From Pseudopyrenochaeta lycopersici (Eukaryota; Ascomycota; Dothideomycetes; Pleosporales; Pseudopyrenochaetaceae): a stretch of DNA of 64,000 nucleotides. The DNA is taken from contig NHZP01000011.1 in NCBI GenBank assembly GCA_003313425.1, forward strand, positions 1,426,001 to 1,490,000, read 5' to 3'. The notes beneath the pieces are model-generated. The model had not been told where the DNA came from. It worked only from the letters and a program-made list of their open reading frames with translations, and did no database searches. Positions 25,446 to 36,871 of this stretch are shown piece after piece; the stretch's first letter is position 1, and the number at the start of each line of letters is the position of its first letter. Made by a program: the position numbers and the translations under genes.

Positions 25446-25926
25446 CGTTCTGCTTTGTGAGCGTAAATATATACAATTTTCCTACTTCGATCAAGAATTT
25501 GATAATAAGCCAGATTCTGAGATCTCTCTGCATGTGGTCTACGAGGCGAGTATAAGGTACACACATTCTGGAAATTACAAACTCTCGAGGAGGCTACGAG
25601 TCAGAAGCGTGGCCCAACCGAGGTGTTTCGCGGACGATGCTCTACGGTTGCTCTTATTGGTTCAAACAAGCACTTCCCCGCATCGTGCAATGAATGGACC
25701 GATTCGCGTTGGCTCGGCCACGGAAAATCATGCACATTTCCTAGGATACATTAGAGCTCCAGAACAGCTCTCCTTTTGGTGAGCACTTATCTTGGGAAAG
25801 TGACACTGGATGGGTGTGACACTAATAGGTAGACAGGTGGAAGACTAATTATTCGTGATTCATCATGTTCTTTGTTCTGCACTTAAAATACTAGGGCTCA
25901 AATCATGTTTTGCAGTCTTCCAAACC
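25446..25926. promoter_or_regulatory. Region between P450 and SDR (SDR promoter)
   Basis: 481 bp carrying the 3' end of the P450 and the SDR promoter. ACCGAGGT at 25617-25624 recurs upstream of other genes of this block. No other feature. Confidence 0.4.
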
Positions 25927-27764
25927 TCATGCGCCCCATTGCACACGCCGAAAGTCTAGCTTCATACCGTTCATGGGCTTGCTTGTAACAGTGCCACCCA
26001 CAATAATTACTTCTGTCTCATTCGCCATCTTCATGTCGAAGTTCCCGACAAAAGCTGCTAGTAAGGCTCGTAATTCTGCTCTTGCAAACCGTTCGCCAAT
26101 GCAACTGCGTGGGCCGTGCAAGAAAGTCAAAAAAGAGTAGTTGCTGTCAGCACCACCATGCATCGTTGCTCGTCCAGATTCCTTGTCAATCCACCACTCA
26201 GGTACGAATTCCTCAGAATCCGGACCCCATAGAGCCGGGTTGCGATTGATCGCCCAAGGTACGACAAACAACATCGTACCGATGGGAATAAAGTTGCCAG
26301 CGATTGTAGTATCGCGGACAGCGACACGTGCGCTGACTGGGATTGTTGGGAAGAGGCGTAAAACTTCGTTGCAGACGCCGTTCAGATACGGCATACCCTC
26401 TAAGAGGCTGGAGACATCGAAGTTAGGGTCAAGGAGAAACTTCGGGTCTGGGATGCTTCGGTGGATCTCTGAGCGCAGATGCGTCTGGACCTTAGGATGC
26501 CTTGAGAGCAAGTAAGACGCCCATGTAAGTGCAGATGATGTGGTCTCATGGCTATGTGAGATTGTTAGACTTGGGAAGAGGTGAGTTTGGGCAACTTACC
26601 CTGCTGCTAGGAACGTCAAGAGCTGATCGACCAAGTTTTCATCAGAAAAGTCATTGCTTCGAATCATAATGGATAATATGTCGCGGCCATCTGTATTCTC
26701 CGGGCTTTCGTGCTTCATCTTGGACTTCTTTTCTACCACAAACTCTTTGCATATTCTCTTCAAATTACCTGTAGTTATCTTTACCCTCTCGTTCAGCTTC
26801 CAAGGTAGCATAGCGATAAGCCACGGCGGTAAGATAAGATGAAAGACAAAATATGCGGCCTTCTCCGTGGTTGGTTCAAGGATTTCTTCGTAATTTTCAA
26901 TGAGTTCATCATCGCTGTTCCGCAAAGATCCAATGTCTCGGCCTAAACCTGCAAGACCGATAATGTCGAGCGTAACCTGCGTAGAATAATGGCCAATTTC
27001 TATTACTCCAGACCCATCATCGCTAAGCGATTTCTTGATCACGTCACAGAATTCGATCGATTTCGACCAAAACACAGAGTAAAGCTGCTTGATATGTCGG
27101 AAATGAAAAGCGGGCATAATATGCTTTCGGTGAAACCTGTGTTCTTCGCCTTCAGTCATCAACAATCCATCACCTAGGAATTTCTTCAGGAAGGTACGAG
27201 CCCACGGGGGCTTCTCAAAATCGTAGCTTCGATGCACGAGGACATCTGCTAGAGCTGAGGGACTAGTCAAGACTAAGTTTGGTGATATAGTCAGCAAAGG
27301 GTCGCTTTAAGGGGAAAGGACATCATCTACTTGTGCGCTTTTCATGTGAGCTTTGCAGTGCTCCACGAGCCTTGCCATAACTTTGGAAGCACTAAGGACA
27401 TGTGTACTGCGGCTTACTTACTGAGTCTATCACTATGAAAGAAGCCTCGCGTGAGAATAATACCGTCATTTTGTGTCTCTTTCATCATCTTTAGGTGCGG
27501 TTCACCACCTGGGCGCTGAAACAAAATCATGCCATGTCCGAGAATCGGAAGGAAGCCTTTGGCTACCGGAAAATGTCTGAGAGGGCTGAAGCAAAAAGGA
27601 TAGAGCACGAGTCTGTAAACAAGAAGGATAGAGAAATTCACAAGCAAGAAAATGAAGAAAAGGGTTGTCAACTTCGTTATCGACAAGATGGGAGGGAAAA
27701 GACAGAATGTAATGACCGATTCTACTAGCGATGTGAGGGCAAAATTGAATAGCGTTATCTCCAT
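25927..27764 (-). CDS. Cytochrome P450 monooxygenase
   Basis: Predicted 546-aa microsomal P450. Three exons: 27764-27422, 27272-26600 and 26551-25927. The N-terminus has two hydrophobic stretches (FFIFLLVNFSILLVYRLVLY) as membrane anchor, then PVAKGFLPILGHG. The first intron is 149 nt with GTAAGT, a GCTGAC branch site and CTTAG, and splicing gives DRLILTSPSALADVL. Helix I oxygen-activation motif AGHETTS (about 338-344) spans intron 2. ExxR is EVLR (about 401-404). The PERF-like element is PEWW, and the heme loop FLHGPRSCIGERFA has the thiolate ligand Cys at about 489. All obligatory motifs are intact. The proton-relay text and HRKHIMPAFHF resemble the CYP4/CYP52-like clan, but I cannot place the family. 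Confidence 0.92.
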
Positions 27765-29289
27765 TCTGTGAAAAGTATGCAGATTGCATACAGCTCCAAA
27801 AAGATTGAACCCTTCAGATTATTTTTAAAAGTCTCTTGTATCAGCTTATGGGCGTTTATGTCGAACTCGGGAAGTGAAAAGAGCCAATATCGAAACATTT
27901 TGATGCGTGTGACTTGGTCCACGGTTGGCATGCCTCGGCTGGAACATATTCCGTCGACCTGTCTGGCTTGCTGCGGCAGCGAAGATCAATCAAGGGTGCA
28001 GTTGGCTATGATTGGATAAATGCGGCCAGGGCTCCCGGCTCAATGCAATTCCAATGTCGAAAGTATTGCACTTCGCAAACACAAACCCAACATGGTTGTA
28101 TCGAGGGTAGAGAAACGCCGAGGTCCATGAAAATCACATGCAGTGGCGTTACATTGAATTTCGGGCGCCATTCGGTCAGGATCATCGCTTCGCAAGCAGA
28201 GCCTACGTCAATAATCCTATCCAAACGCCAAAGCTGTTCTCAGAATTGAACATCCACTTGCCAGCTGGCCCCCTCCATCAGCAACTCCAAGCAAAATTGT
28301 TTGCTGGGCTGGGGCAACGCGCAAGATCTGACGATGATCATGGGATTGATATATTCTAGACGTTAGGCATCGTTTTGTTCACGCTTGTACCATTTGCTAA
28401 TGCCTACGCATTCAGAGTTCAAGTATTGGCTGTGAAAGTTTGGGATATTATCCAGGAAGCCGGAAAGACTTATTATCCGACCCAATGTCAAGAGAAGTCC
28501 TTTACAACTAACCTTGAACAGCTATCTTACATTAGTGTATCAAATATTGTAGCCATAATGCTGAGCTGACCAAAGGTATCGACCACCAGCTATGCATATA
28601 CGTCTGTTATTTCCACGACTTTTGATCAAAGACGCATACGATATCTCACCCGGAAGTCTCATGGAACCTACAACCGAGCGAAAACAGCATGTGAGTTTGA
28701 TGTCCCAATCATATTGGAGGGCATCGCCTGCTTGTTCAACGGAGCTTCCAAGCGATAGATGGGCATCTCACTCCCAAACGCCACATACCCCACGCCTAAG
28801 GACTGTAAATTGACAAATTGGAGGCTACCGTTAAGCTGTTCATGTTTCAAATAACGAAGGTGATTTAACCTGCCCTCACCATACTCACAAAAACCTTCCA
28901 CTGTCGGCTTTGCAGCCTCTGCTTGCCAGGTTCTGGAACCTTCTATTTCCAGAATCCCCAACAGAATCACATATCCTTAAGATAAAGAAATTTGTATATG
29001 CTCCTATAGTCGTAGCAGCGTTTGAATTCGCCTTATACTTGAGACTGTTCCTGTAGAGTAAAATGAGTATTTTACAGCGATTAGTAAAGGTCCTAGGTAA
29101 AAGAATAGGAAAGAAAGGTAGAAATGCAGTCACGAAGAAGTGTAAAACCTCGAAATATCCACAAGGGATAACGTCTATGTTTCTACAGCCGCGAGATTGT
29201 ATGCATACGTGACTCGATATGGGCGACGGGATCAACAGCTCTGTTAGTCCGGCAAGAGCTCCAAATTTGTGCAGTTAAAAGAATCGGAT
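27765..29289. other. Gene-poor interval with possible gene relics
   Basis: 1.5 kb upstream of the P450 and downstream of the bicupin gene. Minus-strand frames at 28006-28224 and 28668-28970 have protein-like composition but are isolated and interrupted by stops. I treat them as possible relics. GCCGAGGT occurs at 28117-28124 and its core at 27933-27938, both upstream of the P450. Confidence 0.4.
28668..28970 (-). pseudogene. Possible gene fragment of unknown family
   Basis: An open minus-strand segment reading GVGYVAFGSEMPIYRLEAPL then AMPSNMIGTSNSHAVFAR looks like conserved protein text, yet it has no flanking exons that I can join and stops on both sides. I cannot name the family. It may be the remnant of a decayed gene, or simply an open frame. 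Confidence 0.2.
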
Positions 29290-30369
29290 CTATAACTCGA
29301 GATTTACGTTCAAGTTCTTCGCCACCTTGCGCACCTTCTCTAGATCGGCTTCTCTTATCTGATCAGGCACCATAGTCCCGTCAAACGATCCTCCCGCCTC
29401 CGCAATCAATGTCTCCAAACCGTTCCCACTCGAATACGCCCAGAATCTCACGTATCTATCAAGAAACTCGATCGTCACGCCAGTACCGGCCGGGATGAAC
29501 GCTGATTCGCCTGATTTCACCAGATGCCCCGCACCACCGTTCACAGTAAGTGATATTGCGCCGTCCAGGACGTGATATACTTGGTGCACCTTGGAAAATG
29601 AGAATGATTTGCTCAGTATCGAATTGTTGAGACGGTTACTCGACTCAATACTTGTGACTGCGAAGTTGCCCGTCGGTCCTGCGCTTTGCTTCGTGGTGAC
29701 GAACGGTCGTGACAAAACGCCTTCAAGCAAATGACAAGGTCCGGTATTAGCTTTCAAAAAGTACGCCTCCTGTGACTCTGGTATATTCTGATCTTCGCCA
29801 CTCCAGTCTGATACCTCAGCACCTTTGAACTGTGGCTGAAATACAACATCGTACTTTTCCTTGATCTCTTTAATCTTGGGTCCAAAGACAGCACCAGGGT
29901 TGCGGGTATCAAATTCATTGGCAACGACGCCGTCATACTTTTCACTCACAAATCGGAAGAAGTCCACCCACTGGCCTGGCGTCACCAACCCCACCGTCTC
30001 GTTGATCCCCTTGTCCAGCAACATAGGCTGATGCACAACCCCTGGCGGAACATATGCGAAATCTCCAGGATACAAGATCTTGCACTTATCGCCTGCCCAA
30101 ACCTTTAGGCGTCCCTTGGTGCACATGAACACATCGTGGGCAGCGTTGTGATAGTGGAAGCCTGGAGGGTCGGCGAGAGTGCCATCCATACCGAACACGG
30201 ACATAAGCCCTTCAGTTTCTGCGGCGGAGGCTAGGATGCGGAATGTGGATTTGGTGCCCGGAATGGTCATGGTTTCGCCTTCGTAAGCGGGGATTATGTA
30301 GGGTGCTGGTTTGCCTAAGGGCTTTTGAACCCGTGGAATAGCCTTGCTGGAAGTGCCATTGGTGGCCAT
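29290..30369 (-). CDS. Bicupin, quercetin 2,3-dioxygenase-like
   Basis: Intronless 359-aa protein with two cupin domains, of the quercetin-dioxygenase-like (quercetinase/pirin-related) group; members open the heterocycle of flavonols using a mononuclear metal. Cupin 1 has HYHNAAHD (His72, His74, Asp79) and PPGVVHQP (His113), with CTKGRLKVWAGDKC between. Asp79 stands where the Aspergillus enzyme, as I recall it, has the Glu ligand. Cupin 2 (SKVHQVYHVLDGAISLTVNG, then GESAFIPAG) has lost the HxH pair and is probably structural. The text GDFAYVPPGVVHQP and GQWVDFFRFVSEKYDG is typical of fungal members. No signal peptide, so probably cytosolic. It diverges from the alpha/beta hydrolase over 846 bp. 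Confidence 0.85.
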   Translation of the reverse strand: MATNGTSSKAIPRVQKPLGKPAPYIIPAYEGETMTIPGTKSTFRILASAAETEGLMSVFGMDGTLADPPGFHYHNAAHDVFMCTKGRLKVWAGDKCKILYPGDFAYVPPGVVHQPMLLDKGINETVGLVTPGQWVDFFRFVSEKYDGVVANEFDTRNPGAVFGPKIKEIKEKYDVVFQPQFKGAEVSDWSGEDQNIPESQEAYFLKANTGPCHLLEGVLSRPFVTTKQSAGPTGNFAVTSIESSNRLNNSILSKSFSFSKVHQVYHVLDGAISLTVNGGAGHLVKSGESAFIPAGTGVTIEFLDRYVRFWAYSSGNGLETLIAEAGGSFDGTMVPDQIREADLEKVRKVAKNLNVNLEL

Positions 30370-31215
30370 TTTTGGAAGGATTGGATGGACTTAGGATAGA
30401 GTAGGAGATCGTAGGACAAAGCTACATCAGTAGCCGTCTCGGTTTATGGATTGTAAGAGAAGCGGGTTGGTAATCGAACAAGCTTATTGCAGCAGAGAAT
30501 GCAGTACTCCTCCTATGTATGTATGCTCGGCTGAGTATCGCCTGGACAGGTGGACATTCTCGGGTGGACGGGTACGGGGTGTCCTCCACATTTTATTTCA
30601 GAAGTCTTGTCCACCCGTGATTGTTCGGTAGTCTCAACGGGAAGGTTTCTCGGCCATTGACCATACCGTTTCCCGTTAAGAATGACAGTCATAGGACATG
30701 CCTCGCCTTTTTCAAACCCAATTAAAATCGCTCGAGTTAGGACTTCGGGGAAACTAGACTTCAGATTTTGGCTAGATGTCGGAGATGTCGGAGAGAGCTC
30801 CGTAAAAGCCCCGTTCCCACTACATACCAAACCATCAACATGCAACCGCCATCCACAAAAGCCTCTGCATACTCAGTAAATCAGAATTCAAATGCTGCAT
30901 TTTCTTACTCAAAGGCATCAATTATTAGTACGTCGAGAAAATAACGCTACAGACTCTCTGATCTACCGCCTGCGCAGCCAAAGCCCATACTGTAGCCTCG
31001 TCTCACTCGGAGTGTGGAGGCAACTACCGAGGTCTGGTTCGTCAAGTTCCCCGGAGGCATTTTAACAACCGCGAATGCAACTAGCGGAGGATGACGACTG
31101 ATGAAAAAGTAGAGTCGAGACCAAGTCTCTGATTGGAACGGCAGGCCCCCCGTTTCGGACTTTACAAATATCGTGATCGCAGTATCATTTGGGCTTCTTG
31201 CGAGATCATACCACC
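30370..31215. promoter_or_regulatory. Divergent promoter, bicupin / alpha-beta hydrolase
   Basis: 846 bp between two outward-facing starts. ACCGAGGT sits at 31026-31033, 190 bp before the hydrolase ATG. No convincing TATA box. Confidence 0.5.
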
Positions 31216-32190
31216 ATGGCCTCCACCCTCCGCATCCCCTACAAAACCGTCGATAACGTCCAAATTCCGACAGATGTATACCTGCCGTCGTCCGTGTCGA
31301 AGCCATGTCCAGTTTTGATCATGATTCACGGTGGTGCATTTATGCTCGGCCATGCCGGCATGAATAACAAAGATCAAATCCAAGACTGTTTAGAGCGAGG
31401 TTGGATAGTCCTTGCCATTGAGCACCGTCTCTGCCCGGGTGTAGACGTTCTGGAGGGCCCAATTGGAGATGTACGAGATGCATTACGATGGGTGCAAAAC
31501 GGGGCACTTGCTCAAAGTCTGAAGCAGGGTGGAGAAAAGGATTGTGTGCCAGATGAACACAGAGTAATGATTATGGGGACGAGCAGTGGTGGGCATTTGG
31601 CGTTGAGCACCGCTTGGGATGTTGCTGAGCGGCCCCTCGCCATTCTTGATTTCTACGGCGCAAAACATTTCAGGGACCCTTTCTGGTCCCAACCAATTAC
31701 GAAAATGCCAGCACATTTCTTCGAACCACGGCCTGATGACGAAGTGCTTGCCCTGATGGAAGAGAAGACGACGTTCATTGGCGGTGTATCCCTTGAAGGC
31801 CAGGCATTTGATCCTTCACCATCAGCGCCCGATCCCAAAGCTCGACAAGGATTCGCAATGCATCAAATTGCAACAGGTAAGGTTGTCAAAGCGATATGGC
31901 CATCTACGCCAGAGGAGTTGGAAAAAATCGATCCAATCCTGAACGTCAGCGCAGAGTGGCCGCCAGTGGCTATTGTGCACGGGACAGCTGATACCATGAT
32001 CCCGATGCGACTGAGCAAAGAATTTGAGAGCGCATTGAATGAAAAGGAAGTCGAAGTTGAATTTATAGCAGTAGAAGGGGAGCCGCATACATTTTGTGGG
32101 ACTATGGTGAAGGGGAGTAAGACGTGGAATACGCAGAGGAAAGGGTTCGACTTCTTGGAGAAGGTAGTTGCGCGATCCTATAGGCAGTAA
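31216..32190 (+). CDS. Alpha/beta hydrolase (esterase/lipase HSL-like)
   Basis: Intronless 324-aa cytosolic hydrolase. Start chosen at the ATG in CCACCATGG context (MASTLRIPYKTVDNV); an ATG 27 bp upstream is possible. Oxyanion-hole motif HGG at 38-40 (VLIMIHGGAF), nucleophile Ser123 in GTSSGG, acid Asp259 in VHGTADTMIP, and His291 in GEPHTF complete the triad. The HGG type places it with carboxylesterases of the HSL/arylacetamide class, often acting on small esters or lactones. It pairs head-to-head with the bicupin gene, which could supply ester or depside products, since quercetinases yield a depside. That link is inference. Confidence 0.87.
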   Translation: MASTLRIPYKTVDNVQIPTDVYLPSSVSKPCPVLIMIHGGAFMLGHAGMNNKDQIQDCLERGWIVLAIEHRLCPGVDVLEGPIGDVRDALRWVQNGALAQSLKQGGEKDCVPDEHRVMIMGTSSGGHLALSTAWDVAERPLAILDFYGAKHFRDPFWSQPITKMPAHFFEPRPDDEVLALMEEKTTFIGGVSLEGQAFDPSPSAPDPKARQGFAMHQIATGKVVKAIWPSTPEELEKIDPILNVSAEWPPVAIVHGTADTMIPMRLSKEFESALNEKEVEVEFIAVEGEPHTFCGTMVKGSKTWNTQRKGFDFLEKVVARSYRQ

Positions 32191-32533
32191 ACCGAACTTT
32201 GAAGAGTCGACAACATTTCTTACATGAGATTATCGCGATGTATTTCAACGCGACATGCCAGCAGTTTTGCGCTGTAAGGTTATCGTGATTGTCTGTTGGC
32301 AGTCGTTGGTGGTGGAACTCCTCGGAAAGTGGGGGGATTGAACCGAGATAACATGCAACCCCCGCTGCCCCCCCGCGCATCCCAGCTACCGGTGGTCAAG
32401 CTCACATGCATTGTTTCGCGAGAAATTCGCATTCGACATCCGGTATGACTAGGCATTGGTATCTATTCCTGTGAAAGCAATATCAAATTCACTACACCTT
32501 AACACCGTGATGCATTGACTTCTGGCATGGAGC
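32191..32533. other. Convergent 3' intergenic region
   Basis: 343 bp between two genes ending toward each other. A C-rich run lies at 32358-32383. No gene. Confidence 0.5.
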
Positions 32534-35500
32534 TTACTTCGGTCCGCTCCAACGTCCACCCATCCCCCCACCTCTCCCAAAGCTCTTGCCCCTAGGGCTC
32601 TTGTTCTTCTCTACCCTCCCATTCTTACTAGTACCAGGATTAGGACCGCTCGCACCTCTTTGCTTCTCTACCCCCAAACCCTTCCGCTGAGTCTTCATAC
32701 CAACACCACCCAGCGCCAACCCACCTCTGCCCATTCCAGAACCCGACTTAGCTTTCCTAACCTCCTGCCATTCCGCCTCGCCACCATCATCATCCATATC
32801 CATAGTATCATCATCTTTTGTTTTCTTGTTGCTGAACTTCAACTTCCCCTTTTGTCCACGCTGCGCGGCGTCACGGCCGCGAATTGCGTCGACGTAGGCA
32901 TTGATGCCGGCTTCTAAGGTTGTATTTTGGTCATCAATATCCATCAAAACGTCTTCTTCGTCAGCATCGTTCCTTCTCGAATTCTTGGTTTTGACGGTAT
33001 CTTCTCCATCCGATTCGCCCAAGATGAGTTTTCCATCAATATTAGTCCGGGCTTTCGTCTTTTGGGGTAGCTTGCGTTGACGAAGCGGTTTGGTCGAGGA
33101 GATGTTACCCAGAGCACGCTTAGACAAAAGGTCAAGAGGTTCATCTTCGTCTTCCACGATATATGTCTGGGCTCCTTTCCCACTACCATTTCGTTGCTTA
33201 CTCTGCCTTCTGATGAATTCATCTTCTGAGTCAGCCTCGCTGTCCTCGCTATCGCTGCCATACACAGCCTGATCATACTCGCTCTCGAATTTACCCTTCC
33301 GTTTCTCTGCTGGCGCCTCACCATCTTCCTCGGCTTGTTGTTTCTTCTTCTTGCGCTGCTCGCGCATCTTGCGAATGTTTGTGATAAGCTTGCGGTCTTC
33401 AGCGGGACAGGCATGTTCCACTTCATCAACGCCGAACTTGCGGACCATACGCTCGACAATGTGCTTCACTTTGGCCTTAAAATGTGCCTTATGTTCATGA
33501 CTCCAGACCATCAAATTTGAAAGCAAATTGCTGAGACGCGGTCGAATGAGCGGCTCTGGTAGTGAAATAACTTCAACCTTGACGAAGCCAAGGACGCTAC
33601 GCACGATTTCGCGGTTCGGGTTTTGTAGAAAAATATCCATAAGATCACAAAGGTTCGTGATCGTCTGCTCTGATATCCTGGCATGAAACTGGTACAGAAT
33701 CCGGGTAACAGCCGTGATTGATGCAGAGATCATATGTGCGGATGAAGCAGCCAAACCAGCTGACACCATCGTGAAATACTCCTCGAGAGATGCTTCTACG
33801 GTCGGAGCATCGGCGGGCATGTTGGGCACCTTGGTTTGCACAACTTTGCCGCCTTCTGCCATTTTCTCTCCCATGGCAACTAAAAGGTTGTACGCTGCCT
33901 CTCGCGCCTTCTCATTGGTCTCTTTGGCAGAAATGACGATTTCGGATAGGATTGACGGGATGAAGTGTAAGTCACTTTGCGGCAGGGACTCGATGACTTG
34001 TAAGATCGCATGGAGCCGATCTCTGCGTGCGGGCGCCGATGCCTTCTCTGCGCTGGCAAGCAGTAGCTGTTGCAACTCACCGTTCCGGTCTTTCAACGCA
34101 GCACGTCCAATTTCGGATTCTGCAAGGCGAGGAATGAGTTTGTACGCCTTCTTTTGTAGCTGTGGGTCATTGTCTTTGTTTATCATAATCTCGGCCATGC
34201 GGAAGAGGGAGCGATAGCTGTCTCGCGGCAGGTAAAGTGCTATTGTAATGATCAAATCCATGAGAGTGTGGCTCATCGGCGGCATCTTGTTTTGATTCTT
34301 GTCCTGCTTCTGTTTGTCTGCCTGTGTCTGTGAGCCAGTCTCTGGGAGGGAGGCCTCCAGGTTAGCCGCGACTCGTTCGAATGTCTCCATCAGTTCTTTT
34401 TCGGGAACGATACTCAAGTACGCATTGATCGTTCTGAGTATCGTACCTCGGTATTGCGGCAGAGTTTGACTATACACATTGAACAAGACCGCAAGCATGT
34501 TGCTCGCAAGTCTGGCCAAATGCTCGAGGTTTTGCTGCGCGCCAGCTTTCGAGATCCGCGCTTGTGCTAGCAAATCGTCGTCAGCTTCGAGCTCTACAAT
34601 AGCCTTGCTGCTGTCGACCAGGTTTTGTAGTGCGCGGCAAATGTCCGTCCTGAGATCAGCCTGGGCGTAGAGCAAGTTGGCCAACATTTCGCAAAATCCT
34701 TGATCAAAAGCCTCGATGAGGTCCAGTGGGAGATCGCAATAACCGGGCAATATCGACCAAATCTGCTGCACCACCGTTTCAAAAACTTTTATTTCCATCG
34801 TCTTCTCCCTCTCGCCATGGTCGATGACTCTCTGGTAAAGCTCCTCGCTAAGCGGTACCATGGTAGTTCGAAAGTGCCCAAGCTTGGTGTTGTGTACCGA
34901 GTCGCGGAGAAGCGGCAGTAACCACACCCTCCCAGTCTGTCCTGGTGGTGGCCGCGGTAGGTTCAACGGCAGGATCTCAAGCACGACCTCTGGACCCATT
35001 GCAGTGATGGCCTTGGAGATGACGGCATCTGCCTCTTTCTTGCCTGCAAAGCTCTCGTTGCTCCGCAAATCTCCAACAATCCTCAGAACCGGCCTCATGA
35101 TGGGATCTGAGCGCCATCTGAGTGTCTCGAACATGGCGGACAGCATGCTGAAGACCTCCATCCAAGCAGCCTGGTACTTGACGCTCAGCAGGTCCTGTGC
35201 AATCTTTGCCACTTTCTCCAAAATCTTCTCGTCGTACACGGAGGGTTCAAGGATGACGTTATCAGGAACTAAGTTCACCAAGAAAGAGATTAAGCACTCA
35301 GATGCCGAAATGCGTATATTGTGCGATGACGAGGTGAGGAACTCAGCCACCATGCTGAAGAGCTCGGGCAGTTTCATAAAGGTGTCCTCGGGCTCGATTT
35401 GAGCAGAGACTTCGTAGCCTCGCGATATGACTGCAATCCACGGCGGAAGCAACTGTGAATCGTTCTTCGAGGGCTGTAGCTCTGATATGACCTCGAGGAG

Positions 35501-36417
35501 GCGGGGAAGCTTTGCCGATGCGAGCTCATCGGCCATGCCTGCGAAGATGACCTCGAAGATGTCAAATGCAGCCATTGTGAGGAATTCGTTGGTCGACCTG
35601 GAGATGCTCAGCAGCAGCTCGCACAAGACGTCGAGTTTCCTGCTCGGCCAGCCGCCAGACGACGTCGCAATCGTCTTGATGAGTTGCAAGGCATGGATGA
35701 GGTCGGGGTCCTTGCTCTGTGCGTCCCTGTGTGCCTTGTGCTTCCTCGACTTGGCCGCGGCGTCGGCGATGTCACTGAGCATCTTGAGCGCCGTCTCGGC
35801 GCACATGTCTGCTGCCGGATGGTCCAGGGCGGGGCTGGGAGGCGGGTTGGCCAGCACCTTGGCCAGCGCCTCTTGTGCCCTCTTCCTCACCTTGGGCCTC
35901 TGGTTGACGGCGAGCTGCAGCAGCCCGGCGACGGCCCGCCGCGGGCTGATCTGCGTCTGCGGCAGCTCCCACGCCCGCGCATCCTGCACGACAAGGAGCG
36001 ACTCCAAGCACCCTATCGACCATCGGATCAGCGGCGCGTCGGCTTCTTGGTGCGTGAGCGCGGGTGCAAGGCTCGTGAGGATGTCGGTGAACTTGGAGCG
36101 CAGCAGCGGGGCGGGGACGTCGGGCGTTACAAGGTCGAGCAGGTAGATGGTGGCAGTTGCAGTCTCCTTGTTTGCAATGCCCTGGGCGGTGATCTGGCGG
36201 GGTAGCAGCGACAGCAGGGCGGCAAAGTAGGCCGTCGGCGTCAAGTCTGACTTTTGCTGGCGAAGCGTCTCTTCAAGCGCAGTGAGCAGCGCATGTGTCT
36301 GGCCGCTGGTCAGCATCCAGCACCCCTCCAGGGCTGATGGTGGTGCAATTTTACCTGCTGTTGGCCCTGAAGCTTCGGGTTGTCCCGGATCTTGGTCAGT
36401 CTCTCTTGGAGCGACAT
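32534..36417 (-). CDS. rrp12: Rrp12-like ribosome biogenesis/export protein
   Basis: Predicted 1275-aa HEAT-repeat protein matching Rrp12, which assists nuclear export of both ribosomal subunits and pre-rRNA maturation. Two exons: 36417-36355 (MSLQERLTKIRDNPKLQGQQ) and 36298-32534. The 56-nt intron uses GTAAAA, a GCTGAC branch and GGCCAG; the junction gives QQQTHALLTALEETL. The body is helical throughout, with the NUC173-type core near residues 250-450 (WIAVISRGYEV, NIRISASECLISFLV). Family landmarks KLIPRLAESEIGRAALKDRN and PNREIVRSVLGFVKVEVISL follow. The C-terminal 250 residues alternate acidic and Lys/Arg-rich blocks (GKLKFSNKKTK, NKSPRGKSFGRGGGMGGRWS), consistent with nucleolar targeting and RNA contact. 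Length agrees with the yeast protein (about 1228 aa). Confidence 0.94.
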
Positions 36418-36871
36418 GGTGGGCAACGGTCGAGTCGTCGTCGTGTCGCTGCACCATCGCCTTTCAATTTTGGCCTCGAACTTTTTTTTGGCATGACAGG
36501 GATCCTTTGGCGGGCTATCGATTAGACGCCCGACCCCATGTCCTCTCATTGGTCGGCCCGTCCACCACCAACTTCCATGTGAAATGAATGCCATGTTGAG
36601 CCAAAAAAAATGTATCATTGCAGGTATTGACGTTCCATCTACGTGGGGTCCTCTCGACGGACGAGCTGAGTTTGGGTATAAACAAAAATTCCTCTAGTAA
36701 TCGTACAGAAACTTGCCAGATTATACATCTCTACTGCAAAAAGAGAATTGGAAGCCTTCTCGTGTCCACCACCACAGCCTTTGTAACTCGCCAAAATAGT
36801 CGCGTGCCCAAGCATTATGCAGCCTCACAAAGCCGCTGTGAATCAAAAGCCGTAAATCCAGTGCGTATAAA
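36418..36871. other. RRP12 promoter and DOCK 3' end
   Basis: 454 bp between tandem minus-strand genes. It contains an A-run near 36602-36609. No TATA box recognised. Confidence 0.45.

Noticed and set aside
35427..36146. 239-codon plus-strand frame antisense to RRP12
   Set aside because: Ser/Cys-rich shadow with no family signal.
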